DNA of 64,000 bases from Leisingera sp. ANG-M1 (GCF_000813745.1 NZ_JWLC01000008.1:273604-337603), one strand, 5' to 3'. Numbered from the stretch's first letter, positions 16,778 to 26,019 are shown. Program-made: numbers and translations. Notes: a model not told the origin generated them from the sequence alone.

Positions 16778-18313
16778 ATGCGCCGCCCGGTCAAAGCTTC
16801 CCTAGGCGTGCTGCGCCTGCCGCTGTTCCTGCTGATCTGGGGCATCTTTGCCCTGGCGATGTGGCTGCCGGCCGTGCATGCACTGGTGCTCGACGACCAT
16901 CATACCTCGCGCAGTTTCTTCTATGCCGGCGTGGCGGGGCTGATGCTGGTGGTTCTGATCGGCCTGTCGATCGGCAACAAGGTGCCGCGCTACGGGATGC
17001 CGGGGCAGCTGCTGTCCTTGCTGGCGACCTTTACGGTGCTGCCGGTTTTTCTGGCGGTGCCGGTGCAGGATGCGCTGGTCAGCACACGTTTCCTGAACGC
17101 CTATTTCGATATGGTCAGCGCCATCACCACCACCGGCGCTGATATCTGGGGCGACCCGGACAGGGTGCCGCCCAGTGTGCATCTGTGGCGGGCGATTGTC
17201 GGCTGGCTGGGCGGGCTCTTGATGTGGATTGCCGCCTCGGCGGTTCTGGCGCCGATGTCTCTGGGCGGCTTTGAGGTCACCGCCAAGGGGGAGCCCGGCG
17301 GCGGATCGGTAGCGCCTGCCCAGATGGAAAGAGCCGACCCGCGCCGCCAGCTGGTGCTGGTCACCCGCACGCTGGCACCGGTTTATGCAGGGCTGACTAT
17401 GGTGCTGTGGCTGCTCCTGATGATCACCGGCGAGGAGGCCCTGGCGGGCCTCAGCCATGCGATGTCGGTGATGGCGACCTCGGGGATTTCCGCAACCGGC
17501 GGGGTGGAGAATGCCGCCAGCGGCCTCGGTGGCGAGATGGTGATGTTCCTGTTTATGTTCTTTGCCTTGTCGCGGCTGACCTTTTCCAGCGACACGGTGA
17601 CCTCGGGGCAGGGGCGGCTGGATAAGGATCCCGAGTTTCGCACCGGATTGCTGATCGTCTTTGGTGTGCCGCTCTTGCTGTTTCTGCGCCATTGGGTGGC
17701 CGCCTATGAGGTGGACGCTGCCGAGGATATTCTGCAGGCGCTGCGGGCCTTGTGGGGCACGCTGTTCACGGTGATGTCCTTCCTGTCGACGACTGGTTTT
17801 GAAAGCATGCACTGGGAGGCCGCCCGCGCTTGGTCCGGGCTGGAGACGCCGGGCATGATCCTGCTGGGGCTGGCTGTCTTCGGCGGCGGTGTGGCCACCA
17901 CCGCCGGCGGGGTTAAACTGCTGCGGGTCTATGCGCTCTACCTCAACGGGCTGCGCGAGATGGAGCGGCTGGTGCACCCGAGCTCGGTCAGCGGCGAAGG
18001 CGACCGCACCAAGCGGCTGCAGAAAAATGGTGCCTTCGTGGCCTGGGTGTTCTTCATGCTGTTTGCCCTTTCGCTGGCCCTCGTCAGCACCGCGCTGGCA
18101 GCTGTGGGTACCGATTTCGAGCAATCTCTGGTTCTGGCGGTGGCCTCTCTGGCGACCACCGGACCGCTGACCGAGATCGCCGGCAGCGAGCCGATCGTGC
18201 TTAACCTGCTGGCCACCCCTGCGAAGCTGATCCTTTGCGTCGCCATGGTTCTGGGGCGGCTGGAAACACTGGCCTTTATTGCGCTTTTGTCGCCGAACCT
18301 TTGGCGCAGCTGA
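16778..18313 (+). CDS. trkH: Trk potassium uptake membrane subunit TrkH
   Basis: The 511-residue membrane protein has the four-fold pore repeat of the TrkH family. Selectivity-filter-like segments are seen at TTTGADIW, MATSGISATGG, FLSTTGFES and SLATTGPLTEI. It begins immediately after the trkA stop with no spacer, so the two subunits are translated from one message. Family: potassium (with proton or sodium) symport, with TrkA as nucleotide-sensing gate. Confidence 0.94.
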   Translation: MRRPVKASLGVLRLPLFLLIWGIFALAMWLPAVHALVLDDHHTSRSFFYAGVAGLMLVVLIGLSIGNKVPRYGMPGQLLSLLATFTVLPVFLAVPVQDALVSTRFLNAYFDMVSAITTTGADIWGDPDRVPPSVHLWRAIVGWLGGLLMWIAASAVLAPMSLGGFEVTAKGEPGGGSVAPAQMERADPRRQLVLVTRTLAPVYAGLTMVLWLLLMITGEEALAGLSHAMSVMATSGISATGGVENAASGLGGEMVMFLFMFFALSRLTFSSDTVTSGQGRLDKDPEFRTGLLIVFGVPLLLFLRHWVAAYEVDAAEDILQALRALWGTLFTVMSFLSTTGFESMHWEAARAWSGLETPGMILLGLAVFGGGVATTAGGVKLLRVYALYLNGLREMERLVHPSSVSGEGDRTKRLQKNGAFVAWVFFMLFALSLALVSTALAAVGTDFEQSLVLAVASLATTGPLTEIAGSEPIVLNLLATPAKLILCVAMVLGRLETLAFIALLSPNLWRS

Positions 18314-18315
18314 TA

Positions 18316-18327
18316 CCCCTTAAGGGG
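18316..18327. other. 12-bp perfect palindrome after trkH
   Basis: CCCCTTAAGGGG lies just after the trkH stop and before the hfq promoter region. It is followed by a run of A on the plus strand. It could be a short terminator stem or a binding site; nothing distinguishes these. Confidence 0.35.
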
Positions 18328-18352
18328 AAAAAGTGTTTTTCGGGTGGAAACT

Positions 18353-18358
18353 TATAAT
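18353..18358 (+). promoter_or_regulatory. Consensus -10 element upstream of hfq
   Basis: A perfect TATAAT stands 77 bases before the hfq ATG in the 121-base gap after trkH. No good -35 hexamer is seen at 16-18 bases, so activity may need an activator. The message would have a leader of about 70 bases. Confidence 0.45.
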
Positions 18359-18434
18359 TTCTGCGTCCATAGTGATCTTTAACGTGCGTGCTGGTCCGCA
18401 GCGCGTGGCAAGAACAAAGGCGAGATAATAAAAA

Positions 18435-18674
18435 ATGGCTTCGGACAGACAGAATCTTCAGGATGCCTTCCTGAATCACGTTCGCAAAACCAAGGTTCCA
18501 GTTACAATTTTTCTGATCAACGGGGTCAAACTGCAGGGTGTGATCACCTGGTTCGACAATTTCTGCGTGCTTCTGCGCCGCGACGGACAGTCGCAGCTGG
18601 TCTACAAGCATGCAATCTCGACCATCATGCCGGCCCAGCCGATCAGCCTCTATGAGGGTGAAGACGCCTCTTGA
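18435..18674 (+). CDS. hfq: RNA chaperone Hfq
   Basis: The 79-residue Sm-fold protein carries the Sm1 region ([23 protein letters not shown] in outline) and the Sm2 motif with YKHAIST. It forms the hexamer that pairs small RNAs with messages. The short alphaproteobacterial form lacks the long acidic C-terminal tail of E. coli Hfq. Its stop overlaps the hflX start region, and hfq-hflX order is widely conserved. Confidence 0.98.
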   Translation: MASDRQNLQDAFLNHVRKTKVPVTIFLINGVKLQGVITWFDNFCVLLRRDGQSQLVYKHAISTIMPAQPISLYEGEDAS

Positions 18675-19945
18675 TGGAGCACGACAGGAAGCGCACCCGG
18701 GCCTGGGTGCTGCATCCGGAAATCAAGTCAGACATGGGGCGCCGGGACGCAGGTCCCGCGCTGGAAGAAGCTGTGGCGCTTGCTGCGGCCTTGCCCGATC
18801 TGGATGTGATCGGCTCTAATGTCGTGCGCCTGCCCAAGGCGCACCCGGGGATGCTGTTCGGCTCCGGCAAGATCGAAGAGCTGGCGAACGTCCTGAAGGC
18901 GGAAGAGATTGAACTGGTCCTGATCGACGGGCCGGTGTCGCCGGTTCAGCAGCGAAACCTCGAGAAAGCCTGGAAGGTCAAGATTCTGGACCGGACCGGG
19001 CTTATCCTCGAGATCTTTTCGGACCGTGCGGCCACCCGCGAAGGTGTGCTGCAGGTGGAGATGGCGGCGCTCAGCTATCAGCGGACCCGTCTGGTGCGTG
19101 CCTGGACCCACTTGGAACGCCAGCGCGGCGGCCTGGGATTTGTCGGCGGACCCGGCGAAACCCAGATCGAGGCCGACCGCCGTGCCATCGACGACCATCT
19201 GGTGCGCCTGCGCCGGCAGCTCGACAAGGTGGTGAAGACCCGGACCTTGCACCGGGAATCCCGCGCCAAGGTGCCTTATCCGATTGTGGCGCTGGTGGGT
19301 TATACCAACGCAGGCAAGTCGACCCTGTTCAACCGGCTGACCGGGGCTGAGGTCATGGCCAAAGACATGCTCTTTGCCACGCTCGACCCGACCATGCGCC
19401 GGGTGCAGCTGCCAGATGGTCCTGAGGTGATCCTGTCCGACACCGTAGGTTTCATCTCGGACCTGCCGACCGAGCTGGTCGCGGCCTTCCGTGCCACATT
19501 GGAAGAGGTGCTGGCCGCGGATGTAATCCTGCATGTGCGCGACATCAGCCATGAGGAAAGCGAGCATCAGGCCGAGGACGTTGAAGCGATCCTCGCGTCG
19601 CTTGGCGTGGATGAGAACCGCGCCCGGATCGAGGTCTGGAACAAGCTGGATCAGCTGCCCGAGGAAGAGGCCGAGGCACGCCGCCAGCGTGCTGCACGCG
19701 AGGACGGTATCCACGCGATCTCGGCGCTGACCGGTGAGGGGCTGGACGCGCTTCTTGCGGATATTGCCGAGCAGTTGCAGGGCGTGCGGCATGAGGAGGT
19801 TCTGAGCCTCTCCTTTGCCGAAGGCAAGCAGCGGGCCTGGCTGTTTCAGCAGGATCTTATCCAGTCGGAAGAGCAGACAGAGACCGGCTTTGATATCACC
19901 GTGCTGTGGACGGACCGGCAAAAAGCCAAGTTTCAGAAGCTGTAA
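18674..19945 (+). CDS. hflX: Ribosome-associated GTPase HflX
   Basis: The 423-residue protein has the HflX N-terminal nucleotide-binding domain (HPGMLFGSGKIEEL) followed by the GTPase domain: G1 GYTNAGKS, G3 DTVGF, G4 NKLD. The FVGGPGETQIEADRR motif between the domains is family-specific. HflX splits stalled ribosomes and is stress-related. The ATG at 18674 overlaps the hfq TGA (TGATG); a TTG at 18671 is in frame but less likely. A strong terminator follows. Confidence 0.95.
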   Translation: MEHDRKRTRAWVLHPEIKSDMGRRDAGPALEEAVALAAALPDLDVIGSNVVRLPKAHPGMLFGSGKIEELANVLKAEEIELVLIDGPVSPVQQRNLEKAWKVKILDRTGLILEIFSDRAATREGVLQVEMAALSYQRTRLVRAWTHLERQRGGLGFVGGPGETQIEADRRAIDDHLVRLRRQLDKVVKTRTLHRESRAKVPYPIVALVGYTNAGKSTLFNRLTGAEVMAKDMLFATLDPTMRRVQLPDGPEVILSDTVGFISDLPTELVAAFRATLEEVLAADVILHVRDISHEESEHQAEDVEAILASLGVDENRARIEVWNKLDQLPEEEAEARRQRAAREDGIHAISALTGEGLDALLADIAEQLQGVRHEEVLSLSFAEGKQRAWLFQQDLIQSEEQTETGFDITVLWTDRQKAKFQKL

Positions 19946-19964
19946 AGCAGCTGCAACCAAAAAG

Positions 19965-19993
19965 AAAAACGGGCGCTGATGCGCCCGTTTTTT
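19965..19993. terminator. Strong bidirectional terminator after hflX
   Basis: An A run, the stem CGGGCGC-TGAT-GCGCCCG and then six T form a textbook rho-independent terminator for hflX. The A run on the 5' side makes it work on the minus strand too, for the penicillin-acylase gene that converges here; that gene's TAA stop uses the last Ts. Confidence 0.92.
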
Positions 19994-22469
19994 ATTGCCT
20001 GGGGGTGATCCTAGTGACGCCGACGGCCGCGGCCCGCGCCAGTTCTTCGTCCAGCGACATCGGGATGTATTCGCCGCGCCGCCAGAGCTGGGCCATGTCG
20101 TCGTAGTACCGCGACAGCGGGTGGCCGGACTGGCCGGTGGCGGTGATGAAGACCGAGCTGTCCGGGTCGGCAAAGTCATACACCCCGCGGTAGCCTGCCG
20201 CATGCACATTCTGGAACGGATCGGGATCCTTGCCGGAGCTTTTGCCGCGCTGCAGGGTGTTGCTGCTGCCGCTGGTGGATTGGCGGATGTTCACGAAGTA
20301 CCGCAGCACCGGCACCTTGCCCAGTACCGGGTGATCCTGGACAGCCTGATGCGCATCGCCCCAGCGCAGCGACTCCAGTGCGTCGCCATATCGCTCCTCA
20401 ATCCAGACCAGCGCGTCGTCCAGTGCCAGCCGGGCCATGTCGGTGCAGCTTTCCTCCGGCGCGCTTTGCCTCACGTCGCACCAGGCGGCGGCGCCATCGA
20501 CGTTGCGGTAGACCCGCTCGATGAACAGCGGCTCAACATGGCGGATGCTTTTGGCGACCGGGCCAAGCTCGTCAGTGATCAGCCGCGTTTGCAGGGCACG
20601 CAGCCAGGCTGCGTAGATCAGCGGCTCCGGCAGGTGCTCGTTCATCTCGCCGTTCCATTCCGACAGAAGCGTGAGCGCAATCTGGCGCTGGCGCTCGCGG
20701 CTGCCGGCAGGCGCCGCCTCGCCAGTGAACCACAGGTTGGCGCCGATCAGCGGCAGCAGGGTGCGGGCGGTATAGGAAACGGTGTCCAGCTGCGCCTCGA
20801 TAAAGCTGTCTCGGGTGTGCACCTCGCGGTTCTGCATCAGCTTTTCCCAGCGGTGGATGCGCTGGGTGTCGCCCCAGTCGAAGGAAACATGGTTGGGGAA
20901 AGGCCGGTCGAGGATCTTGTTGTTGGTGTTGCCTAGGATGCCGCCGGCGGGGGCAAGGAACTCCGGGTTCTGCGCATAGGGCAGGCGGCCCTGCCAGCGG
21001 TTTTCCTGGCGCCAGCCCTGGCTGGGCAGGCGGCCCTTGCTTTGATGGGCCGAGTCGCGCGCAGGGAAGGCGCCGACGGTCTTAAGCGCAATGGAGTCCT
21101 GATCTGCCAGCGTCAGGTTTTGCGACGGGGCGATAAAGCCTTCACCCGCCTTGATGGCTTCTGAAACGCTGGTGCTGCGCATCAGGTTGATAGCCGCAGT
21201 CATGGACGTGTCCTGGGGGCTGAGCACAGTCCAGCCGATTGACACCACATGGCCGGGCGGAGTGATGTCGGCGAGGTTGAACATCGAACCGGGCAGAACC
21301 GGGCCGTTATCTGTCCAGCGCAGGGTCAAAGTGACCGGGGCTTCACCCGCGATTTCGAGGATTGAGGGGGTGGAGATGAATTTCTTGTAGCCGTTAGTGC
21401 TCAGGTATTCTTCGGGGTTATCCGGATTCAGCTGTTCGATGAACAGGTCCTGGTCATCCAGATAGGATGAGGTCACGCCCCAGCCGAGTTTGTCGGAACG
21501 GCCGGTGATCACTGCCGGGATGCCGGGAATGGTGCCGCCGATCACCCCCCCGGAGCCAAGCTCCAGCCGGGCCAGGTACCAGACGCCGGGGGCCGACAGG
21601 CCCAGGTGCGGGTCATTGGCCAAGAGCGTGCCGCCAGCGGCGGAACGGCTGGGGGCGGCAGCCCAGGCGTTGGAAGCGCCGGCCAGCCCGCGCGGGGCTA
21701 CCGGGAAAAGCAGGCTGTCTTCTTCAGTAGTATCTTCCGAGGCGAATTGCCGGACGCCGGGCACCAGTACGGCGTACTCAGGCAGGGCGGTCAGCCCTTT
21801 GCCCGGCGCATCCGGCATGATGTCCTGCAGGCGGGTTGGGTCATCCAGGGCCAAAGAGGTGCGGGCGCGCAGGATTTCCTCTTTCATATGGCCGGACAGC
21901 TGCAGCGCCATCAGCTTCATGATCGCGATGCTGTCGGCGGGCTGCCAAGGGGAAACAGGCATGTTGAACAGAAACATTTCCGGTGCGCCGCGGCCAAGGG
22001 CATTTTCGTTCACCTCAAGGATCCGGGCATTGACGCCCGCGGCATAGGCTTCAAGAGCCGCACTCGCTTCGGGGGATTGCACGGCTACTGATTGCTGCGC
22101 CAGCCCGTAGATATTGAGGCGGCGGAGATAAGTATCGGTCTCGACCGTGCGGCTGCCGAAGATCTCGGACAGGCGGCCCTTTGCGGTCCGCCGCATCACG
22201 GCCATTTGCCACAGCCGGTCCTGGGCATGGGCATAGCCGAGGCCGAAATAAACATCCTCGTCGCTGGCGCCGTAACTGCCGAAGATATGCGGCACGTTGG
22301 AATTGTCGCGGACAATTTCCACCGGAGAAGAAGGACCGGGCAGGGCGATCTCCTTGTCATACCCGGGCAGCGATTGCGAGGCGAGGTAATAGACCAGCAG
22401 CGCGGCCAGAACGCTCAGCAGAATCAGTCCTGCAGCGATACGCAGGAGCCAGCGGAAGAGGTGTCCCAT
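19992..22469 (-). CDS. Penicillin acylase family (Ntn hydrolase) protein
   Basis: The 825-residue precursor has an N-terminal membrane anchor/signal (about residues 8-30). It shows the family pattern: GYAHAQDRLWQM in the alpha part and GASNAW at about residue 267, whose serine would become the N-terminal nucleophile of the beta chain after self-cleavage. LLANDPHLGL and the late NNKILDRPFPNHVSFDWG stretch are also typical. Family members cleave amides such as beta-lactam side chains or acyl-homoserine lactones; the natural substrate here cannot be read from the sequence. Quorum-signal degradation is possible in a roseobacter but untested. Confidence 0.9.
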   Translation of the reverse strand: MGHLFRWLLRIAAGLILLSVLAALLVYYLASQSLPGYDKEIALPGPSSPVEIVRDNSNVPHIFGSYGASDEDVYFGLGYAHAQDRLWQMAVMRRTAKGRLSEIFGSRTVETDTYLRRLNIYGLAQQSVAVQSPEASAALEAYAAGVNARILEVNENALGRGAPEMFLFNMPVSPWQPADSIAIMKLMALQLSGHMKEEILRARTSLALDDPTRLQDIMPDAPGKGLTALPEYAVLVPGVRQFASEDTTEEDSLLFPVAPRGLAGASNAWAAAPSRSAAGGTLLANDPHLGLSAPGVWYLARLELGSGGVIGGTIPGIPAVITGRSDKLGWGVTSSYLDDQDLFIEQLNPDNPEEYLSTNGYKKFISTPSILEIAGEAPVTLTLRWTDNGPVLPGSMFNLADITPPGHVVSIGWTVLSPQDTSMTAAINLMRSTSVSEAIKAGEGFIAPSQNLTLADQDSIALKTVGAFPARDSAHQSKGRLPSQGWRQENRWQGRLPYAQNPEFLAPAGGILGNTNNKILDRPFPNHVSFDWGDTQRIHRWEKLMQNREVHTRDSFIEAQLDTVSYTARTLLPLIGANLWFTGEAAPAGSRERQRQIALTLLSEWNGEMNEHLPEPLIYAAWLRALQTRLITDELGPVAKSIRHVEPLFIERVYRNVDGAAAWCDVRQSAPEESCTDMARLALDDALVWIEERYGDALESLRWGDAHQAVQDHPVLGKVPVLRYFVNIRQSTSGSSNTLQRGKSSGKDPDPFQNVHAAGYRGVYDFADPDSSVFITATGQSGHPLSRYYDDMAQLWRRGEYIPMSLDEELARAAAVGVTRITPRQ

Positions 22470-22585
22470 TAGCGGCAGTTTCCCCTTTGGTTTTTGTCAT
22501 TTCCGCGTCTGGGCAGATTGCGTCCGGCGGCGGCGGTGGTAGGGTCGGCGCCAACATATGCGAAGAGAGATCAAGGGAAAAGCAA

Positions 22586-23476
22586 ATGGCAAAAATCGCG
22601 TTTTTGGGGCTGGGTGTCATGGGCTATCCGATGGCCGGCCACCTGCAGGCGGCTGGACATGAGGTCACCGTCTACAACCGCACCGAGGCCAAGGCCAAGA
22701 CTTGGACCGGAGAACACGGAGGCCGCTACGCCGCTACGCCGCGGGCTGCAGCTGCGGGCGCGGAATTTGTGATGGCCTGTGTCGGCAATGATGACGATCT
22801 GCGCTCAGTCTGCCTGGGGGCGGACGGCGCGTTTGCCGGGATGGCTGAGGGGGCGGTGTTTGTCGATCACACCACAGTTTCGGAAATCGTGACCCGCGAG
22901 CTGCATGGGGTTGCGGCCGAAAAGGGTGTGTTTTTTGTCGACGCGCCGATCTCCGGTGGCCAGGCCGGGGCCGAGAACGGTGTGCTGTCGGTGATGTGCG
23001 GCGGCGATGAGGGCGCCTATGCAAGGGCTGAGCCGGTGATTGATGTGTATTCCAAGATCTGCCGCCGCATTGGCGAAAGCGGCGCTGGCCAGCTGACCAA
23101 GATGTGCAACCAGATTGCCATTGGCGGTCTGGTGCAGGCCTTGAGCGAGGCGCTGCATTTCGCTGAGAAGGCAGGTCTGGATGGGCGCGCCGTGGTTGAG
23201 GTGATCAGCCAGGGGGCTGCGGGAAGCTGGCAGATGGTGAACCGCCATGAGACCATGCTGGAGGACCATTTCGATCACGGTTTTGCGGTGGATTGGATGC
23301 GCAAGGATCTGGGCATCTGCATGGATGAGGCCAACCGCAACGGGGCGACCTTGCCGGTGACGGCGCTGATAGATCAGTATTACAAGGACGTGCAGAAAAT
23401 GGGCGGCGGGCGCTGGGATACATCGTCGCTGTTCAAGCGCCTGCGCGCAATGGATGCGCTGTCTTCGGATAGCTGA
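22586..23476 (+). CDS. NAD(P)-dependent beta-hydroxyacid dehydrogenase (3-hydroxyisobutyrate dehydrogenase family)
   Basis: The 296-residue enzyme has the N-terminal Rossmann motif FLGLGVMGYPMAGHL, the substrate-binding signature FVDAPISGGQAGAENG, and the catalytic lysine region GQLTKMCNQ. The family includes 3-hydroxyisobutyrate, tartronate-semialdehyde and glyoxylate/succinic-semialdehyde reductases; the exact substrate is not evident. The ATG at 22586 has AAGGGAAAAG upstream. The much longer open frame reaching back to 22181 is antisense to the acylase gene and is not part of it. Confidence 0.9.
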   Translation: MAKIAFLGLGVMGYPMAGHLQAAGHEVTVYNRTEAKAKTWTGEHGGRYAATPRAAAAGAEFVMACVGNDDDLRSVCLGADGAFAGMAEGAVFVDHTTVSEIVTRELHGVAAEKGVFFVDAPISGGQAGAENGVLSVMCGGDEGAYARAEPVIDVYSKICRRIGESGAGQLTKMCNQIAIGGLVQALSEALHFAEKAGLDGRAVVEVISQGAAGSWQMVNRHETMLEDHFDHGFAVDWMRKDLGICMDEANRNGATLPVTALIDQYYKDVQKMGGGRWDTSSLFKRLRAMDALSSDS

Positions 23477-23483
23477 AATGGAA

Positions 23484-23509
23484 ATGGCCTTTCCATTTGG
23501 AAAGGCCAT
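23484..23509. terminator. 11-bp perfect hairpin after the dehydrogenase gene
   Basis: ATGGCCTTTCC-ATTT-GGAAAGGCCAT forms a perfect 11-pair stem eight bases after the stop. It has no T tract; it may act as a transcript-end stabiliser or as part of the repeat cluster that follows. Confidence 0.55.
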
Positions 23510-23510
23510 G

Positions 23511-23595
23511 CCTCCGACAGAGGTATTTTGAACCAGAAAGAAGCAGCATATCTGCTGCTCCTGCTCCTGCTCCTGCCCCTGACCGGGGTCAGGGG
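23511..23595. repeat. Rhodobacterales-type intergenic motif with CTGCTC microrepeat and hairpin
   Basis: The gap holds a CCTCCGACAGAGGTATTTTG-type motif followed by an AGAAAGAAG tail (23511-23552), then three tandem CTGCTC units and one CTGCCC (23555-23578), then CCCCTGACC-GG-GGTCAGGGG (23576-23595), which overlaps the stop of the converging lipoprotein gene. The first part resembles an intergenic motif I associate with Rhodobacteraceae genomes; a related copy is at 40,949-40,980. Confidence 0.5.
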
Positions 23596-24164
23596 ATGAT
23601 GCGGGTGTATTTGGAGCCTTCCAAGGTGGCGCCGACCCGCAGGCCGGCCTGGCCGAAGACAACGGCCAGGATCGGCGAGGTCAGCGTATTGGTGTCGGCG
23701 CTCAGTGCGTTGCCTTCGTCTTTGATGACATATTCCACGTCGGCGCCTGCTGCCCAGCCTGTTGAGCGGCGGAAACCTGCCAGCGCGTCTTCGGTCATGA
23801 AGAACAGCACATGGGCATATTGCTGGGCGCCGATCTGCAGGCCTGCGTTGCCTTTGACTGTGGAGTAGTAGTCAACGGTGACGTCATTGATGCGCAGTGC
23901 GCCGCGGCCATAAGCGCCGCCGAAGACGAAACCGGCCTCGGTGACCAGCGGCATAACCAGCATGCCTGTGGCCTTGTCCGCCAAAGTGCGGGTGTTGGGG
24001 TAGCGGCTGTACATCTGGTTCAGCGTGGCGTCGACGCGGGCGTCGATCTTCGCGGCGTTGCTGTTGCCGACGCCATTGCCGCAGGCGGCGGTGACGCCCG
24101 CCCCGGCCAGTGCCGCCAGAGCGAACCCGCGGCGGGTCATTTTTGAAGAGGAAAAACTGCTCAT
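23589..24164 (-). CDS. YSC84-related lipoprotein
   Basis: The 191-residue protein has a twin-arginine-like lipoprotein signal (TRRGFALAALAGAG, then AAC as lipobox). The rest matches the Ysc84/SYLF lipid-binding family: GMLVMPLVTEAGFVFGGAYGRG, GNAGLQIGAQ, and ALSADTNTL with VFGQAGLRVGATLEG at the end. Bacterial members are periplasmic with unknown cargo. Single gene, converging with the dehydrogenase gene. Confidence 0.85.
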   Translation of the reverse strand: MSSFSSSKMTRRGFALAALAGAGVTAACGNGVGNSNAAKIDARVDATLNQMYSRYPNTRTLADKATGMLVMPLVTEAGFVFGGAYGRGALRINDVTVDYYSTVKGNAGLQIGAQQYAHVLFFMTEDALAGFRRSTGWAAGADVEYVIKDEGNALSADTNTLTSPILAVVFGQAGLRVGATLEGSKYTRIIP

Positions 24165-24238
24165 TTCTCAGGTGCCTGTGATGAATTTCTCTTGGGCCGG
24201 TTGCTCCGGCTCTGCGCCCTTGTATACGCGGAAACCCG

Positions 24239-24263
24239 CTGCCTGTCATCCGCAGACAGGCAG
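24239..24263. terminator. 9-bp hairpin downstream of hemB
   Basis: CTGCCTGTC and GACAGGCAG form a perfect inverted repeat around a seven-base loop, in the 151-base gap between hemB and the YSC84-like gene (both minus strand). It is the likely end of the hemB transcript but lacks a clear T run. Confidence 0.45.
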
Positions 24264-24315
24264 ATAGCGGCGGCTTCCCGCTGACGTGAATTCTCGTGCG
24301 CCGGGAGCTGCCGGA

Positions 24316-25314
24316 TCAGCCGTTCAGCAGCTTGGCTGCGGCGGGGGCGAAATAGGTCAGGACGCCGTTGCAGCCTGCGCGCTTAAACGCCATCAGGCTT
24401 TCCATCATCACTTTTTCGCCGTCGATCCAGCCGTTCTGCGCCGCTGCTTGGATCATCGCGTATTCACCGGAGACCTGGTAGGCGTAGGTCGGCACGCCAA
24501 AGGCGGATTTTACCCGCTGGCAGATGTCCAGATAGGCGATGCCGGGCTTGACCATTACCATGTCGGCGCCTTCCTGCAGGTCGCGCTCGATCAGCCGCAG
24601 CGCCTCGTCGCTGTTGCCCGGGTCCATCTGGTAGGTCTGCTTGTCGCCTTTCAGTGCGCCCGAGGCTCCGACCGCATCGCGGAACGGGCCGTAATAGGCC
24701 GAGGCATATTTGGCAGAGTAGGACAGGATCGCCACATTGTGGTGGCCCGCTTTTTCCAGCGCGCTGCGCATGGCGCCGACGCGGCCGTCCATCATGTCGG
24801 AGGGGCCGATAATGTCGGCGCCCGCCTCAGCCTGGGCCAGGGTCATCTTGACCAGCGCCTCGACGGTAGCGTCGTTGACGATCTCGCCATCCACGACATA
24901 GCCGTCATGGCCGTTGATGTTGTAAGGATCCAGCGCCACGTCGGTCATCACCGCAATATCCGGTGCCGCGTTCTTGATGGCGCGGATGGCGCGGTTGGTC
25001 AGGTTCTCCGGGTTCCAGGCTTCGGCGCAGTCTTCGGTTTTGAGAGACGCATCGGTATAGGGAAACAGGCAGATCGCCGGGATGCCAAGCGCCTGGGCTT
25101 CGACTGCGGCCTCGGCGATCTTGTCGACAGTTCGGCGCACCACGCCGGGCATCGAGGAAACAGGCTCTTCCATGCCTTCACCGTCGCGGACAAAGACCGG
25201 CCAGATGAAATCTTGCGGGGTCAGCGTGTTTTCCCGCACCAGGCCGCGGATGGCTTGGCTGGAACGGGTGCGGCGGAGGCGGGCGGCAGGAAAGGGCGCA
25301 ACGGTGGGCTTCAT
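24316..25314 (-). CDS. hemB: Porphobilinogen synthase (delta-aminolevulinic acid dehydratase), Mg-type
   Basis: The 332-residue enzyme condenses two 5-aminolevulinates to porphobilinogen. The two active-site lysine regions are YSAKYASAYYGPFRDA and MVKPGIAYLD. The metal loop reads TDVALDPYNINGHDGY, with Asp/Ala in place of the three zinc-binding cysteines of the E. coli and animal enzymes, so magnesium dependence is expected, as for Rhodobacter. The ATG at 25314 fits the family N-terminus; the 57 further codons open upstream are not conserved-looking. Confidence 0.96.
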   Translation of the reverse strand: MKPTVAPFPAARLRRTRSSQAIRGLVRENTLTPQDFIWPVFVRDGEGMEEPVSSMPGVVRRTVDKIAEAAVEAQALGIPAICLFPYTDASLKTEDCAEAWNPENLTNRAIRAIKNAAPDIAVMTDVALDPYNINGHDGYVVDGEIVNDATVEALVKMTLAQAEAGADIIGPSDMMDGRVGAMRSALEKAGHHNVAILSYSAKYASAYYGPFRDAVGASGALKGDKQTYQMDPGNSDEALRLIERDLQEGADMVMVKPGIAYLDICQRVKSAFGVPTYAYQVSGEYAMIQAAAQNGWIDGEKVMMESLMAFKRAGCNGVLTYFAPAAAKLLNG

Positions 25315-25497
25315 GGCGGTCTCTCGTTCAGGTTTGCCCATGGGTGGCATGGAAGCGGGCCTGGGAACAAGGGGCACATTCGCCGCGCCGGAAAACTTAT
25401 GCGCAGTGCAGGCTTGCCTGCGCGCGTCTGCCGGTGGATATAGGGCCGGTTGAGAAATTTCCGGCCCGCCGACCCGCGGGCTCAAGAGGGGGCTGGC

Positions 25498-26019
25498 GTG
25501 GATCTGCTTCAGATTATCTATGAGATGATTGAGCTGCGGTCATTCTCCAATCTTTGGTACTGGATTTCGCTGGCAGTGCTTTGGTCGACGGCCAGCCATT
25601 GGATTCTGGGCGTGCCTTACGACATGGTGCACCGGGCACAGCGCAAAGGCGGCCAGGCAGAGCGCGATCTGGAGGATGTTGCCCGGGTCAATGTGAACCG
25701 GCTGCTCTATATCTCCGAGGTGTCGGGCCCGTGGCTGGTGGCGCTGAGCTGTTTTGCGCTATCGGCGCTGGCGACCCTTGGGTTTGTGTTTCTTCTGGAA
25801 ATCGCCCAGGCGGTGTTTCTGCTGGCGTTCCCGATGGCCGTTGTCGGAGTGATCAGTTTCCTGACCGCCCGCCGGATCCATGCTGAACAGGCAACAGGGA
25901 AAGCGTTGCGGAAGCGGCTGGCATTCTGCCGCCTCTATGTCCAGTTTGTCGGGGTGATTTCGATTGTGGTCACCGCCTTCTGGGGCATGTATCAAAACCT
26001 GACGATCGGGGCGTTTTGA
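25498..26019 (+). CDS. Four-helix membrane protein of unknown function
   Basis: The 173-residue protein has about four hydrophobic segments: WYWISLAVLWSTASHWIL, a long double segment covering about residues 78-125, and YVQFVGVISIVVTAFWGM. Between helices one and two is a charged loop (HRAQRKGGQAERDLEDVARVN). The GTG at 25498 has AGAGGGGG five bases upstream and is preferred to the TTG at 25450. It stands between divergent hemB and downstream mfd; I do not recognise the family. Confidence 0.75.
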   Translation: MDLLQIIYEMIELRSFSNLWYWISLAVLWSTASHWILGVPYDMVHRAQRKGGQAERDLEDVARVNVNRLLYISEVSGPWLVALSCFALSALATLGFVFLLEIAQAVFLLAFPMAVVGVISFLTARRIHAEQATGKALRKRLAFCRLYVQFVGVISIVVTAFWGMYQNLTIGAF

